Under the pieces are notes generated by a model. That model had not been told where the DNA came from, searched no databases, and was given only the letters and a program-made list of their open reading frames with translations. A stretch of 64,000 bases of DNA from Bdellovibrio sp. UBA4095. Lineage in GTDB: Bacteria; Bdellovibrionota; Bdellovibrionia; Bdellovibrionales; Bdellovibrionaceae. Numbering within the stretch: the stretch's first letter is position 1; each line of letters begins with the position of its first letter. The translations under genes were made by a program, and so were the position numbers. Location of the stretch: the NCBI GenBank assembly GCA_002381805.1, contig DFXZ01000005.1, positions 147,087-211,086 on the forward strand, written 5' to 3'. Shown here in pieces: positions 25,491 to 35,071 of this stretch.

Positions 25491-28400
25491 CTATTTCAGT
25501 CCCAACAACAAATCGAAGTCCTCTTTGGACAGTCCACCAGAGCCAGGTCCTAAATCAGATTCTTGCTCTGAGGCAGCGAACAGATTCTGGAACTTCGCAT
25601 CTTTTCGGCTTTTAAGAAGTTCTATTTTTTCTTCAAGAGATTCATGCATGATGTAACGGAATACCTGCACAGCTTTGCTTTGACCCAATCGGTGGGCTCG
25701 ATCCGTCGCTTGATTCTCGACCGAGGGATTCCACCAAGGCTCCAAATGGAAAACATAACTGGCCTTGGTTAAATTCAATCCGACCCCACCCGTTTTAAGA
25801 GTCATCACTAAAACAGCTCCCCCCGGTTCTTTGTTAAAGTCCGAAAGAATTTTTTGGCGCTGCTTCGTTGGCACCCCACCATGAAGAACGTAAACAGGAA
25901 TATTCGCCTCTTTAAGAATTTTCGCTGTGTGCTCTAATGTCTGCAAAAACTGGGTAAAGACTAAAGCGCTTTCTCCCGACTCAACAATTTCACCCAGAGA
26001 ATCCATCAATGTCTCAAGCTTAGGAGGCACTTTCGTATATCGAATATTCGGTAAAGCCCCAGGGTCAGAACAAGCCTGACGAAGTCGCAAGAGTGCCGTG
26101 AGCATCTGCAATTGAACACTAGCTTCGCCATGAGATAAAAGGTTCTCTTGGACCTTTTGATTATATGAAAGAGCAATATCTCGATAGATCTCTTTCTGCT
26201 TTTCTTCAAAAGCAATACTTACTTTGGTTTCCTGCTTTTCCGGAAGCTGATCTAGAATTTCCTTTTTGGTGCGACGAAGTAGCAATGGCTTGATCTTAAG
26301 CTTAAGATCTTCAATTTGCTCTTTACTGACCAATTCGGTATTAACAAACTGCCGACGGAAATCTTCAACTTTGCCAAGACTTCCTGGGACCAAAAGATCG
26401 ACCAGCGAATAAAACTCTCCGTAGTGATTCTCCATCGGAGTACCAGTTAAACAGATTTTGAACTGCGCATTCAACGAGCGAGCCGAACTTGTCCGTTTGG
26501 TCGTAATATTCTTAAGATTCTGAGCTTCATCAAAAATCAAAACATTCCAATTATACTGCGTCAGAAAATGCTCGTTTTCCATAAGTAACCCATAGGTCGT
26601 CAGCACAATCAGGTCTTCTTTGGCCTCTAGCCGCTTTCCGACACGGTCAATATCTCGACTGCTAAAAACTGTTAGCGGAAGTTCGGGAGTGAATTTTTCG
26701 ACTTCACTTTGCCAGTTGAAAATTAAGGATGATGGCACGATGACTAATACTTGACCCAGCTTATTCTTGACCCGTAGGTCTTCCAAGAAAGCTAAAGTTT
26801 GTAGCGTCTTACCGAGACCCATATCATCTGCGAGCAAAGCGCCAAGCTTGAGATTATACAAATCTTGCAACCACTGGAATCCCAAAATTTGATAGTGCTT
26901 TAAGCTGGCATGAATAGAAGTCGGTAACTTTATATCTCCACGCTGGGTTCCCAGCTGGTCATAGAACTCACAAAGTCGCTTCCACTCTTCATCACCGCGA
27001 ATTTTATAACCCGAAGAGCGCAAAGCCAATAGCTCCAGAACCTGATGTCTTGGCAATTGATAAATACCCGCACCCTCTTGGCGTGTGGATGACTCCTTTT
27101 TGCCTTTTTGCAGCTTCAACCAGAAATTTTCAAGACGACGTAAGGACGGAATCTGCTTGCGTGGCACCAAGTACATCTTTCCCGCGTACTCGATGACCCC
27201 GCTGCTACCAAAACCTGCCATGTCTTTTGGGTCAATTTCCTCACCGCGCAAGAAAAACCGTGGATTTAATTCGAACCAATTAAAGTCGCCGCGATTTTCG
27301 GCTTCAGTTAAGGCAAAGTCGACTTGAAACTCATCGTCCTGCAACTCTTGGAGTGCCTGACCACGGTAAAATATTTTGTAACCATGAGAAATTAATGATT
27401 GCAGGTAATCGATTGTCTCGTAAACCTGAGAAGTGCTGCGCGCGCTTTTCGGAAAAAAGAAATGCCCCGTTGCAAGCTGCAGATCGGATTCGGCGTCACC
27501 CGTCCAAATTTTTGAAAGAAAGGAAGTTCGGGTTTTCTTGAAGGCTTCACCGCCCGTGGAAAGCGCAAGGGCCTTTAATAGTTCCAAAATAAGTCGACCT
27601 TCACGCTCGACCAAACCCTCTACGATCACTTCACCATTTTCAGAGAAAAAGGCCTCTTGAGTCGAAAGCATCTTATAAACATGGGAAATAAAATCCTGAA
27701 CAGTCTGCAGAACCGGCTGGGAGCAAAGTTCTGAAAGCGTCATTTCCCGGGCCAGAACAGTTCCTGTGCCGCTGACCAGAATGGTTTGAACTTTCGACTG
27801 AATTTCGTGCAAAACGTCTTCTCGTTTCACTTCACGACCATCCGTCAAAACACCATCGTAATAAACTGAAAGCGCTTCCAGCGCGATGTACTGCAAAATG
27901 CCCAAGTGCTTTAGAAGCTTTAAATCCCATTCGCGTTTCCGACGAGCCCGGGAGGCTATATCTCGTGCTTCTTGACTGAGCCAATAAGGCAGCCCTTGCG
28001 ATAGCGTTTGCAAAAAGACGAGAGACTGCGGAGTCCAGCCTTTCCTTTTCAGGTTCTTGCGCCCACTGACTCGAATATCGTGCTGAAGAGTAAATAAACC
28101 GGCTTCTTCAATTTGTATTTCGGTCAAAGTTTTATTCACCGGCACTGTGATACTTTCGCCGCCTATATCAACAGGAATACCCCGTTTTCTTAGATGTCGA
28201 AGGACGACCTTGGCTTCAAGCTCACCTTTGATATTCAGGCGTGGCATCTGACCCATGGCTAGGTTTTCATCGACCCTTGCAACAGAAAGATGTGTGACCA
28301 CGTCTTCAAGACCATGAATCTCCCTGAGCCACGGATGAACCAGCAAAGTCCCAGATTCGGGCTCTAAGGCAAAAGAGTCATAGAAAAAGAAATCCTTCTT

Positions 28401-29468
28401 TTTCTGACTCATCAATTTGAATTCCGTTTCGAGCTCCTCTTTTTCAGCAAACTCAATCCGCCAGTAGAGTTCTGAAGCCGCGTCGAATTCGATTTGCCGA
28501 ACTTGTAGCGCCTGCTCCCGATGACTGGAATTTTGCAGAAATAACTGCAACTGCCCTTGCCGCACTTTGGTGGCAATAGCCGCCAACTGGGCCTGTATGA
28601 TTTGCTCTAAATCCCGAATATTCTGGCTGATAAATAAAGCGGTTTTCTGCTGAGCCAACGGCCAGCGAGAAAACGCCGAGTTTTGTGGTTTTGGCTGAGG
28701 CAGCAATTCGCGCGGAATACGTTTTTGCAAAGGATGCCGCAAAATTTCTTTCGCACTAATCTGAGTGCCGTTGCTAAAGTTGTAACGAATGATATCCGCA
28801 AGTCGATTCTGTTCTTTGACTTCGTTTTGATAGTGCTCCGAATAGGCCGTCAAAGTTCGTCGATAGACTTCAGGCATATTCCAAAGCGATGGTGACAAAA
28901 GTTCTCGCTCTTTTCCCATGGGCTCTCGGTGGTATTCGGAGACATCTTTCGTTAGAAACTCCCCAAGATACGGGCCCTTTAGCAGAGGCATATCGTCCAG
29001 AAACAGACTGATCGAGTCCAGATGAACTGTGCTTGTGGTACCCTCTTGCCCCTGTTCTTTTTGAACCTGCCGGACGAAAAGGGGTTCCTTCAGATCTTTG
29101 GCCAATTTGAAAATACGTACATCGGTATGTTGGTCTCTTGAAATGGCACTCCAAAGAATTTTAAAGGCCGCCCAGCGATAGGAGTCTTCATTGTATTGAT
29201 CACTCGATGGCGAGGTTTCAGTCTGAATCACCAACTCTCCGCCGAGCTTTTCCTCGGTAATTCGAGTCACCACACCTTTTGCGGAATCGTCCTTAAAAAA
29301 CAATCTTAGTTGTAATGGCTCTTCGGCTTGGAGCTCGTGACCCATAAAGGCCTTGTCTTCGACAATATGGCAGCCTTCGATAAAGGCATTGTGCTGATCA
29401 AGCGCGACTCGCTCGCTGGGGTCACGAAGTTGGGATGCTTTTAAAAGACTGACGGGCTCAGATAACAC
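25491..29468 (-). CDS. SNF2/Swi2-family DEAD/H-box ATPase
   Basis: 1325 residues from the GTG at 29468, which has AAGGA 8 bases upstream; a TTG at 29495 has none. The C-terminal half is the Swi2/Snf2 motor: motif I DDMGLGKT (about 881-888), II DEAQ (980-983), III CLTGTPMEN, then FTQFLQTLE, GGVGLNL and QATDRAHRLGQ in the second RecA domain. The long N-terminal half lacks a recognised zinc SWIM motif but resembles bacterial SNF2 proteins such as RapA/HepA relatives. It moves along double-stranded DNA, remodelling bound proteins such as RNA polymerase. The target is unknown. It is divergent from dbpA. Confidence 0.9.
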   Translation of the reverse strand: MLSEPVSLLKASQLRDPSERVALDQHNAFIEGCHIVEDKAFMGHELQAEEPLQLRLFFKDDSAKGVVTRITEEKLGGELVIQTETSPSSDQYNEDSYRWAAFKILWSAISRDQHTDVRIFKLAKDLKEPLFVRQVQKEQGQEGTTSTVHLDSISLFLDDMPLLKGPYLGEFLTKDVSEYHREPMGKERELLSPSLWNMPEVYRRTLTAYSEHYQNEVKEQNRLADIIRYNFSNGTQISAKEILRHPLQKRIPRELLPQPKPQNSAFSRWPLAQQKTALFISQNIRDLEQIIQAQLAAIATKVRQGQLQLFLQNSSHREQALQVRQIEFDAASELYWRIEFAEKEELETEFKLMSQKKKDFFFYDSFALEPESGTLLVHPWLREIHGLEDVVTHLSVARVDENLAMGQMPRLNIKGELEAKVVLRHLRKRGIPVDIGGESITVPVNKTLTEIQIEEAGLFTLQHDIRVSGRKNLKRKGWTPQSLVFLQTLSQGLPYWLSQEARDIASRARRKREWDLKLLKHLGILQYIALEALSVYYDGVLTDGREVKREDVLHEIQSKVQTILVSGTGTVLAREMTLSELCSQPVLQTVQDFISHVYKMLSTQEAFFSENGEVIVEGLVEREGRLILELLKALALSTGGEAFKKTRTSFLSKIWTGDAESDLQLATGHFFFPKSARSTSQVYETIDYLQSLISHGYKIFYRGQALQELQDDEFQVDFALTEAENRGDFNWFELNPRFFLRGEEIDPKDMAGFGSSGVIEYAGKMYLVPRKQIPSLRRLENFWLKLQKGKKESSTRQEGAGIYQLPRHQVLELLALRSSGYKIRGDEEWKRLCEFYDQLGTQRGDIKLPTSIHASLKHYQILGFQWLQDLYNLKLGALLADDMGLGKTLQTLAFLEDLRVKNKLGQVLVIVPSSLIFNWQSEVEKFTPELPLTVFSSRDIDRVGKRLEAKEDLIVLTTYGLLMENEHFLTQYNWNVLIFDEAQNLKNITTKRTSSARSLNAQFKICLTGTPMENHYGEFYSLVDLLVPGSLGKVEDFRRQFVNTELVSKEQIEDLKLKIKPLLLRRTKKEILDQLPEKQETKVSIAFEEKQKEIYRDIALSYNQKVQENLLSHGEASVQLQMLTALLRLRQACSDPGALPNIRYTKVPPKLETLMDSLGEIVESGESALVFTQFLQTLEHTAKILKEANIPVYVLHGGVPTKQRQKILSDFNKEPGGAVLVMTLKTGGVGLNLTKASYVFHLEPWWNPSVENQATDRAHRLGQSKAVQVFRYIMHESLEEKIELLKSRKDAKFQNLFAASEQESDLGPGSGGLSKEDFDLLLGLK

Positions 29469-29714
29469 TCGTTTATTCCTTCTGTTGAGCCACAAAGGGC
29501 ATCAAACAGCCTCCCTCATCCTTCGCAAAAAGTCACCCTTGAACTTGCCTATGACAACACTTACAGAGAGATCACAATCACAACTTGATTAAAAGCAAAC
29601 AACGTGCTTGGAAAAATACTCCGCAGAGTGAAGATATGACCCACTCAAACAAAAATGAATGCGCAATCCCTGTAATTCTGGTAAGATTCGCCATTGCAGA
29701 ACGAGGATCTAATT

Positions 29715-31103
29715 TTGGAAAACATTGATATCAACAGCCTGGCTTTGTCATCGGAACTTATTGCAGTATTGAAAGAGCTCGGTTTTTCCGATCTGACCCC
29801 AATTCAGCAGCAGAGCATCCCTCCCTTACTTCAAGGCCGAGACCTCATCGGGCAATCCCGCACCGGAAGTGGCAAAACCGCGGCTTTTGCTTTACCTATT
29901 CTTGAAAAGATTGATCTAAAGCTCCGCTCAGTTCAGGCCCTCATAATCTGTCCAACACGAGAACTGGCATCCCAGGTCGTCACTGAAGTCCGCAAACTCG
30001 GCCGCAAACAAGAGGGTTTGCAAGTCGTTTCTCTGGTCGGAGGAGTTCCTGGGCGAGAACAAGCCGCAACCCTCGCAAACGGAGTTCATATTGCTGTCGG
30101 AACTCCGGGACGAATTATTGATCTGATTGATCGAAACCGCATGGACCTCAATGACATAAAGACGGTCGTTTTGGATGAGGCGGACAAAATGCTGGAAATG
30201 GGTTTTGAGGCGGAAATTCGCGCCATCATGCAAATTCTTCCCCAACCCAGACAGACTGTTCTCTTTTCTGCCACTTTTCCTGAAAGCATTCTCGGCTTAA
30301 GCAAAAGCTATCAGAAAAATCCACTTCACATCGTTATCGAAACTGAAAATGAAGAGTCCACAATTGAGCAAGTTGCCTATGATTCAGCTCCGCACGAAAA
30401 AGCCAACACCTTATTAAGAATTCTGCAACAGCATCCGGCGAACTCGAGTCTAATTTTCTGTAACACCAAAGCCACGGTGAATGAACTTGCAGAACGCTTT
30501 GCCTCTCAAAAAATTAGCTGCGCGGTTTTGCATGGAGATCTCGAGCAGCGAGATCGCGAAAAGGTCATGACTCTTTTTCGCAATAGCAGCTATCGCATCC
30601 TCATAGCGACAGATGTCGCAGCCCGAGGACTGGATATTGAAAATCTTGACCTGGTCGTTAACTTCGATTTACCTGATCTTGCCGAAACCTATCTTCATCG
30701 TATTGGTAGGACCGGCAGAGCCGGAGGCAAAGGTATTGCTGTCAGCATTACCGACCCCCGAGATACTTTAAAACTCCTCGAGTTTGAAAAGATCAGTCGG
30801 GGTAAAATCAAACGCCCCGTACTGAGATTCGAAAATCAGCATGGATTGCAACGCGATCTTAAGGAAGCCCCTATGCAAACACTCTCGATCTCGGGAGGAC
30901 GAAAGGACAAGTTACGTCCTGGGGATATCTTGGGATCGCTAACAAAAGATGTGGGACTTTCTGGCGCAGATATTGGGAAAATCGAAATTCAAGACAAGTA
31001 CTCTTACGTTGCCGTGGCCTCCGCTCAGGTCGAAAAGGCCCTGGCAGGACTGCGCCAAGCGAAAATCAAAGGTCAGAAATTCCAAATCAAACTGCTGAAA
31101 TAG
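29715..31103 (+). CDS. dbpA: DEAD-box RNA helicase DbpA
   Basis: 462 residues from a TTG at 29715, with GAGGA 7 bases upstream; the TTG at 29694 lacks a site. The helicase core shows TPIQQQSIPP, GQSRTGSGKT, PTRELASQ, DEADKM, SAT, ARGLD and HRIGRTGRAG. The C-terminal RNA-recognition domain carries ISGGRKDKLRPGDILGSLTKD, the DbpA signature that binds hairpin 92 of 23S rRNA, so its role in 50S subunit assembly is well supported. It shares the intergenic region with the divergent SNF2 gene. Confidence 0.93.
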   Translation: MENIDINSLALSSELIAVLKELGFSDLTPIQQQSIPPLLQGRDLIGQSRTGSGKTAAFALPILEKIDLKLRSVQALIICPTRELASQVVTEVRKLGRKQEGLQVVSLVGGVPGREQAATLANGVHIAVGTPGRIIDLIDRNRMDLNDIKTVVLDEADKMLEMGFEAEIRAIMQILPQPRQTVLFSATFPESILGLSKSYQKNPLHIVIETENEESTIEQVAYDSAPHEKANTLLRILQQHPANSSLIFCNTKATVNELAERFASQKISCAVLHGDLEQRDREKVMTLFRNSSYRILIATDVAARGLDIENLDLVVNFDLPDLAETYLHRIGRTGRAGGKGIAVSITDPRDTLKLLEFEKISRGKIKRPVLRFENQHGLQRDLKEAPMQTLSISGGRKDKLRPGDILGSLTKDVGLSGADIGKIEIQDKYSYVAVASAQVEKALAGLRQAKIKGQKFQIKLLK

Positions 31104-31168
31104 TGTTCAGAAGTTTGACAAAAATTTCGATTCCCCACTTTCGTCAGAGGTCGTGCTAACATGATTCT

Positions 31169-32023
31169 ATGATTCGAGAGTTATGGAATACTTTCCCTCA
31201 CCTCCTGGTGAAAAAGATCAATGGACTGATAGAAACGGCAGAGCCAAGCCCTGCAAAGGCCTTTCAACTTTACAAAACTTGCCAGAGCGAAAGTCTGTGG
31301 CAGGAATCCTTCGATCTTTTCTCTAAACGCCTTAATGATTTTTTCAGTCAGCCTCGGGCAGAACGACGCAAGAGTGACTTCGACAGATATTTGAATGCTC
31401 CGATGGCTCATACCGTCTATGAGCAGTTTCACCTGACTTTCAGAACCGCCTTGGTCGACCAGGGATCGTTGTTGAATATTGCGAGCTGGGCCCATCACCT
31501 GATGCGAGTCAGTCGCAAAACGGAAAGCGTGATTATTTCGACCGACATTTTGACGAAAACTCTGCGTTACATTACGAACCCACCACTTTTCGAAAAAGAC
31601 GAGAATATCGACTTTGAAGATTTCTGTTCGGCATGGAAAAAAACAGTCTTTCGCATGTTCGGAAAAAAATACGATGCTGAACTCAATGGCATTTTGCAGG
31701 AGCTGCAGAAAATAAACGCACAACTCGCCAACGAAGATCTCAAGGAAGAACAAGGCCTCTTCGTTCCAAGCATCTACTTGACTCAAACAGAAATTGATTG
31801 GACTTTGGCCGTCCAGAGGGCCGTTGGCGACAATAATCCTGTGCCAAAATTTCCCTTGAAAAGAGGCCCTGAAAAACCTCGGCTTAAAGATTTAGAAAGA
31901 ACCATCAGTCTTTACAGGATCGTGCAAACAACACGCCTTCCTGAACTGATCGACCAGCGCAACAACATACGCGCCACAATCCTTGAGCTGTGCGAGCGCC
32001 TTTTGCGAGAGCGCGCCAAATAA
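31169..32023 (+). CDS. Hypothetical cytoplasmic protein, helical
   Basis: 284 residues, no signal peptide or membrane helix, mainly alpha-helical and charged. Repeated KxxFD/WxxFDL-like segments and a basic C-terminus (ILELCERLLRERAK) are visible. No family recognised. It follows dbpA after 66 bases in the same direction and could be cotranscribed. The ribosome-binding site is weak (AGAGG, 14 bases from the ATG), so the start is uncertain. Confidence 0.55.
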   Translation: MIRELWNTFPHLLVKKINGLIETAEPSPAKAFQLYKTCQSESLWQESFDLFSKRLNDFFSQPRAERRKSDFDRYLNAPMAHTVYEQFHLTFRTALVDQGSLLNIASWAHHLMRVSRKTESVIISTDILTKTLRYITNPPLFEKDENIDFEDFCSAWKKTVFRMFGKKYDAELNGILQELQKINAQLANEDLKEEQGLFVPSIYLTQTEIDWTLAVQRAVGDNNPVPKFPLKRGPEKPRLKDLERTISLYRIVQTTRLPELIDQRNNIRATILELCERLLRERAK

Positions 32024-32210
32024 CTTACCTTTAACTATAACGCGCCATGCTTTCTATGTGAAAGTGCTAAGTTATTACCCATATTGTGTAAAACAAGCTT
32101 CACTTTTTTTTTAAAGTTCACTACACCTAGAAGATGTCTAGAAATCCTTTCATTTTCCTGTCTTAATCCGAAGGAGCTAGACACAGCAGCCTGTTGAAGG
32201 AGTCGTTCCC

Positions 32211-33896
32211 ATGAAATTTAATACTCTTCGTTACCTCATCTTGCCCTGGTTTGTATTCTTCTGTGTGATTATCGCCATGATGATCGTTAACAGTACCGTC
32301 TACAAGTTCCCGGCAGAGGTTGAACAGTATTATCTTGCACTAATTGGCGGCGGCGTTTTTCTTTGCCTCATGTACAACTTCCGCACTTTAACCAAAGCGG
32401 GAATCTGGTTGGCCCATCCACTTCCGAATAGTTTGCGCAACAACCCCTGGAGCTGGTTTATTCGGGCAGTTCTTGCGATCGCTTTTGCTTACGGCGTTTA
32501 CGAAGTCGGCAACCTCAGTTGGACGCCAATAATTTGGCAAGGCGCCGTTATTCCGGTGGTCTTTATGATCTGCCTGTTTATCGCTATCCGAAGCGTTATG
32601 GGTCCCCTTTTGGTGTTCTGCTCACGCATTGCCTTTAGCCGATTCTTTGCTTTTATCCTGAGCTGGCCTGTTTTCATTCTTGTACCTATCACAGCTATTT
32701 TTCTGGGACGCACAATCGTCAATGCCTATCAGGTTAGCCGACCTGACTTTGCTTTCAAAGCCGAAGCACCGGCAGAGATCACTCCAGACGCAACAACCAC
32801 TAAAGAAGGTGCAAACGACGAAGCTGCTGAGACAATCGAAGCAACTAGTCAAAGCGCTTTAGAACTTCAAGAAGCGGTTGCTTCAGGCAAGTCTTGCGAA
32901 GACAAAGGCAAACTCATTTCTAAGTCATTAAGCCCAACAGAAGCTGCAGACACCACATTTTGGGCAATTAAAGCGTTGAAGTGCGACGACATGAAATCCG
33001 TCATCGCTTTACATAAACTTTCAGAAGTCATGCTGAAACATCCAAATCCTGTTGTGAGAGCTTCTGCCATCACCCAGATGACCCATTACGGAATCGATAA
33101 AGTGAAGCCTCTCGGTTACCTGTTAGTAAAAAGAATTAGCGAAAATGAACCCCTCCCCGTCATTGAAGCGGCCTCACTTGTTATGATGAAGCTTGGCGAT
33201 GATGAGCGTGCTTGGGTCAGCAAACGACTGACAAATCTACTTGAAAATCCAAAGACCAGTGCCTTGGCATCCAAAATATTGGTATCCAAATTCAAGCGTG
33301 AGGATTTAGTCACAGAATTTGTGACTACAAACCTCACTCTTGAAAGTGCTCGTAAAGATCACGCGATCAGTATGATCTGTTCGCTTTCCAAAAATAGCCG
33401 CAAGCTCGCAGAGCCTCACATAGATGTGATCTTAAGTTCGATCAAGACAGGCGACACCAAAGATCCCGCGGTGAAAGCCTTAGAATGTCTGGGACCTATT
33501 GGCTTGGCATCTCTTCGTAAAGAAATTGAAACTCCGCAAAAAGTCGAGAAAACAGTTGCCGCTCGCGCCTTTGCTGAAGCCGCTTGGAGTGACGAAAAAG
33601 TCGTTCTTGATACAGCTTCTAAATGTGTTCGTGACACTTCCCCAAATGTTCGCGAATGGTGCAGCCAGGCGCTTGGCAAGGCCGGTGCGCCCGCCATTCC
33701 CAGCATTATGAACCTGCTGCAATCCAACGATGCAGATTTGAAAAGGGCCGCAACTCATGCCCTCAGCTTCTTTGATGACACGACGGCACGTCAGGAACTC
33801 TTGCGTGAACGGGCCAAGAATTCGGGATGGATGGCTAATAAAAGAAACCTTGAGGTCGCCAGAGCCATCGATCAGGCACTCATAAACATGAACTAG
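32211..33896 (+). CDS. Membrane protein with HEAT-like repeats
   Basis: 561 residues. Four or five N-terminal membrane helices (about 8-25, 44-58, 84-102, 109-130, 148-168) precede an Ala/Thr/Glu-rich linker (about 185-225). The rest is a series of 30-35-residue helical pairs (HPNPVVRASAITQM, then SENEPLPVIEAASLVMMKLG, TGDTKDPAVKALECLG, RDTSPNVREWCSQALGKAG, SNDADLKRAATHALS) with the VRxxA pattern of HEAT/PBS-lyase repeats. It is probably a membrane-anchored protein-binding scaffold. GAAGGAG lies 10 bases before the ATG. It precedes the GcvH-like gene, which has its own promoter. Confidence 0.72.
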   Translation: MKFNTLRYLILPWFVFFCVIIAMMIVNSTVYKFPAEVEQYYLALIGGGVFLCLMYNFRTLTKAGIWLAHPLPNSLRNNPWSWFIRAVLAIAFAYGVYEVGNLSWTPIIWQGAVIPVVFMICLFIAIRSVMGPLLVFCSRIAFSRFFAFILSWPVFILVPITAIFLGRTIVNAYQVSRPDFAFKAEAPAEITPDATTTKEGANDEAAETIEATSQSALELQEAVASGKSCEDKGKLISKSLSPTEAADTTFWAIKALKCDDMKSVIALHKLSEVMLKHPNPVVRASAITQMTHYGIDKVKPLGYLLVKRISENEPLPVIEAASLVMMKLGDDERAWVSKRLTNLLENPKTSALASKILVSKFKREDLVTEFVTTNLTLESARKDHAISMICSLSKNSRKLAEPHIDVILSSIKTGDTKDPAVKALECLGPIGLASLRKEIETPQKVEKTVAARAFAEAAWSDEKVVLDTASKCVRDTSPNVREWCSQALGKAGAPAIPSIMNLLQSNDADLKRAATHALSFFDDTTARQELLRERAKNSGWMANKRNLEVARAIDQALINMN

Positions 33897-33909
33897 GGCG
33901 CATTAGTTT

Positions 33910-33939
33910 TTGACTTAACGCTCCGAGCAAATGGATACT
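33910..33939 (+). promoter_or_regulatory. Promoter of the GcvH-like/methyltransferase pair
   Basis: TTGACT (33910-33915), 18 bases, GATACT (33934-33939), in the 72-base gap before the GcvH-like gene. It suggests that the pair can be transcribed separately from the HEAT-repeat gene. Confidence 0.4.
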
Positions 33940-33968
33940 CGCTGTAACAGTCTCGATAGGAAAATCAT

Positions 33969-34376
33969 ATGTCTTATTTTTTACCCGAAGAACTTTACTA
34001 TACTCGAAATCACGAATGGCTTCATGTTGACGAGAACCTCGTCACAGTTGGATTGACTGAATACGCCATTGATCGTCTGGGCGAAGTTCTTTATTTGGAT
34101 CTTCCGGAAGAAGGACAGAACGCAACAATGGGCCAAGCATACTGTTCGGTCGAAAGCGTTCGTCAAATTCATGATCTTGTCTGCCCAGTCAATGGGACAA
34201 TCCTCGAGATCAACACTTCATTGCTGGATGATCCGAATCCTATCAATGACGATGCTCTTGGCGAAGGATGGTTGTTCCGCATTGAGATGGACAACGAAAG
34301 AGACCTCGCAAACTTGCTTCGATCACGCGAATATCGCGACCTGATCGAAGACAAGGGCTCTAAGGCATCTAACTAA
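33969..34376 (+). CDS. GcvH-like protein lacking the lipoyl lysine
   Basis: 135 residues, the length of a normal glycine-cleavage H protein. The fold is clear: TRNHEWLHVDENLVTVGLTEYAIDRLGEVLYLDLPEEG, then PVNGTILEIN, NDDALGEGWLFRIE. In true GcvH the lipoyl group is carried by the Lys of ESVKA (Lys64 in mature E. coli protein), but here the motif is VESVRQIHD and residue 65 is Arg (codon CGT at 34161). It therefore cannot be lipoylated by the usual reaction. gcvT and gcvP are not nearby. It may be a regulatory or scaffolding paralogue. A methyltransferase gene starts 2 bases after its stop. Confidence 0.88.
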   Translation: MSYFLPEELYYTRNHEWLHVDENLVTVGLTEYAIDRLGEVLYLDLPEEGQNATMGQAYCSVESVRQIHDLVCPVNGTILEINTSLLDDPNPINDDALGEGWLFRIEMDNERDLANLLRSREYRDLIEDKGSKASN

Positions 34377-34378
34377 AG

Positions 34379-35071
34379 ATGCCGTCCGAAGCTTCAGATA
34401 CGGGTTTTACAAAAGATCTTTTATCTGAAGAATTCGACTCGCCCCCATTGATAAGTCCAAATATGATCAGTAAAATCATCAACGACAAGGATTTTACTGA
34501 TCTTGAATTTGATTCCATCCTTCCACCGCTTCATCGATTTCTCTCCCCTGTTCAGTGGACAAGTTTGACTGTCGCTCGCAAGATTGCCGAATGGCTCGCC
34601 GATTATAAAAATAAAAAATTTATCGATATTGGTAGTGGCATAGGAAAACTGGGACTTCTGTTGCGAATATTGACGGACTTAGAGGTTTACGGAATCGAGC
34701 AAAGATCTCGCTTGGTTCAAGTTGCCCAAAAAATCGTTCAAGTGAATAGTTTTGATCGAATTCACTTTTCGACTCAAAATCTGCTCGAATTAAATTGGGC
34801 GGATTATGATATTTACTATCTCTATAATCCTTTTCAAGAGCACGTCTGCCATTCAGATATCTTCTTGATAGATGACTCCATCCCTTTACAAAAATCTCTA
34901 TTCTCTGCCTATCTTAACAAAGTGTATGAAGAACTTCGCGCGGCACCACCCGGAAAGGTTTTAATCACCTTTCATGGTTATGGTGGCTCAGTACCGCGAG
35001 CTTGGACTTTGAAGCACTCTGATTTCATTGAGAATGGATTTCTTTCGATGTGGGTCAAGACTCGCGGCTAA
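34379..35071 (+). CDS. Class I SAM-dependent methyltransferase, unknown substrate
   Basis: 230 residues. The SAM-binding motif I is FIDIGSGIGKLGLLL (about 81-95), the acidic strand-2 end is VYGIEQRSRLVQ, and motif IV reads YYLYNPFQEH, which suggests a protein or small-molecule N-methyltransferase of DOT1/FAM173-like type over an rRNA enzyme, though this is loose. The start lies 2 bases past the stop of the GcvH-like gene, without a strong ribosome-binding site, so translational coupling is likely. Its last four bases overlap the convergent norD gene. Confidence 0.72.
   Translation: MPSEASDTGFTKDLLSEEFDSPPLISPNMISKIINDKDFTDLEFDSILPPLHRFLSPVQWTSLTVARKIAEWLADYKNKKFIDIGSGIGKLGLLLRILTDLEVYGIEQRSRLVQVAQKIVQVNSFDRIHFSTQNLLELNWADYDIYYLYNPFQEHVCHSDIFLIDDSIPLQKSLFSAYLNKVYEELRAAPPGKVLITFHGYGGSVPRAWTLKHSDFIENGFLSMWVKTRG

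Noticed and set aside
33969..34376. Part of a glycine cleavage operon
   Set aside because: No gcvT or gcvP flanks the gene and the lipoyl lysine is missing, so a standard role is not supported.
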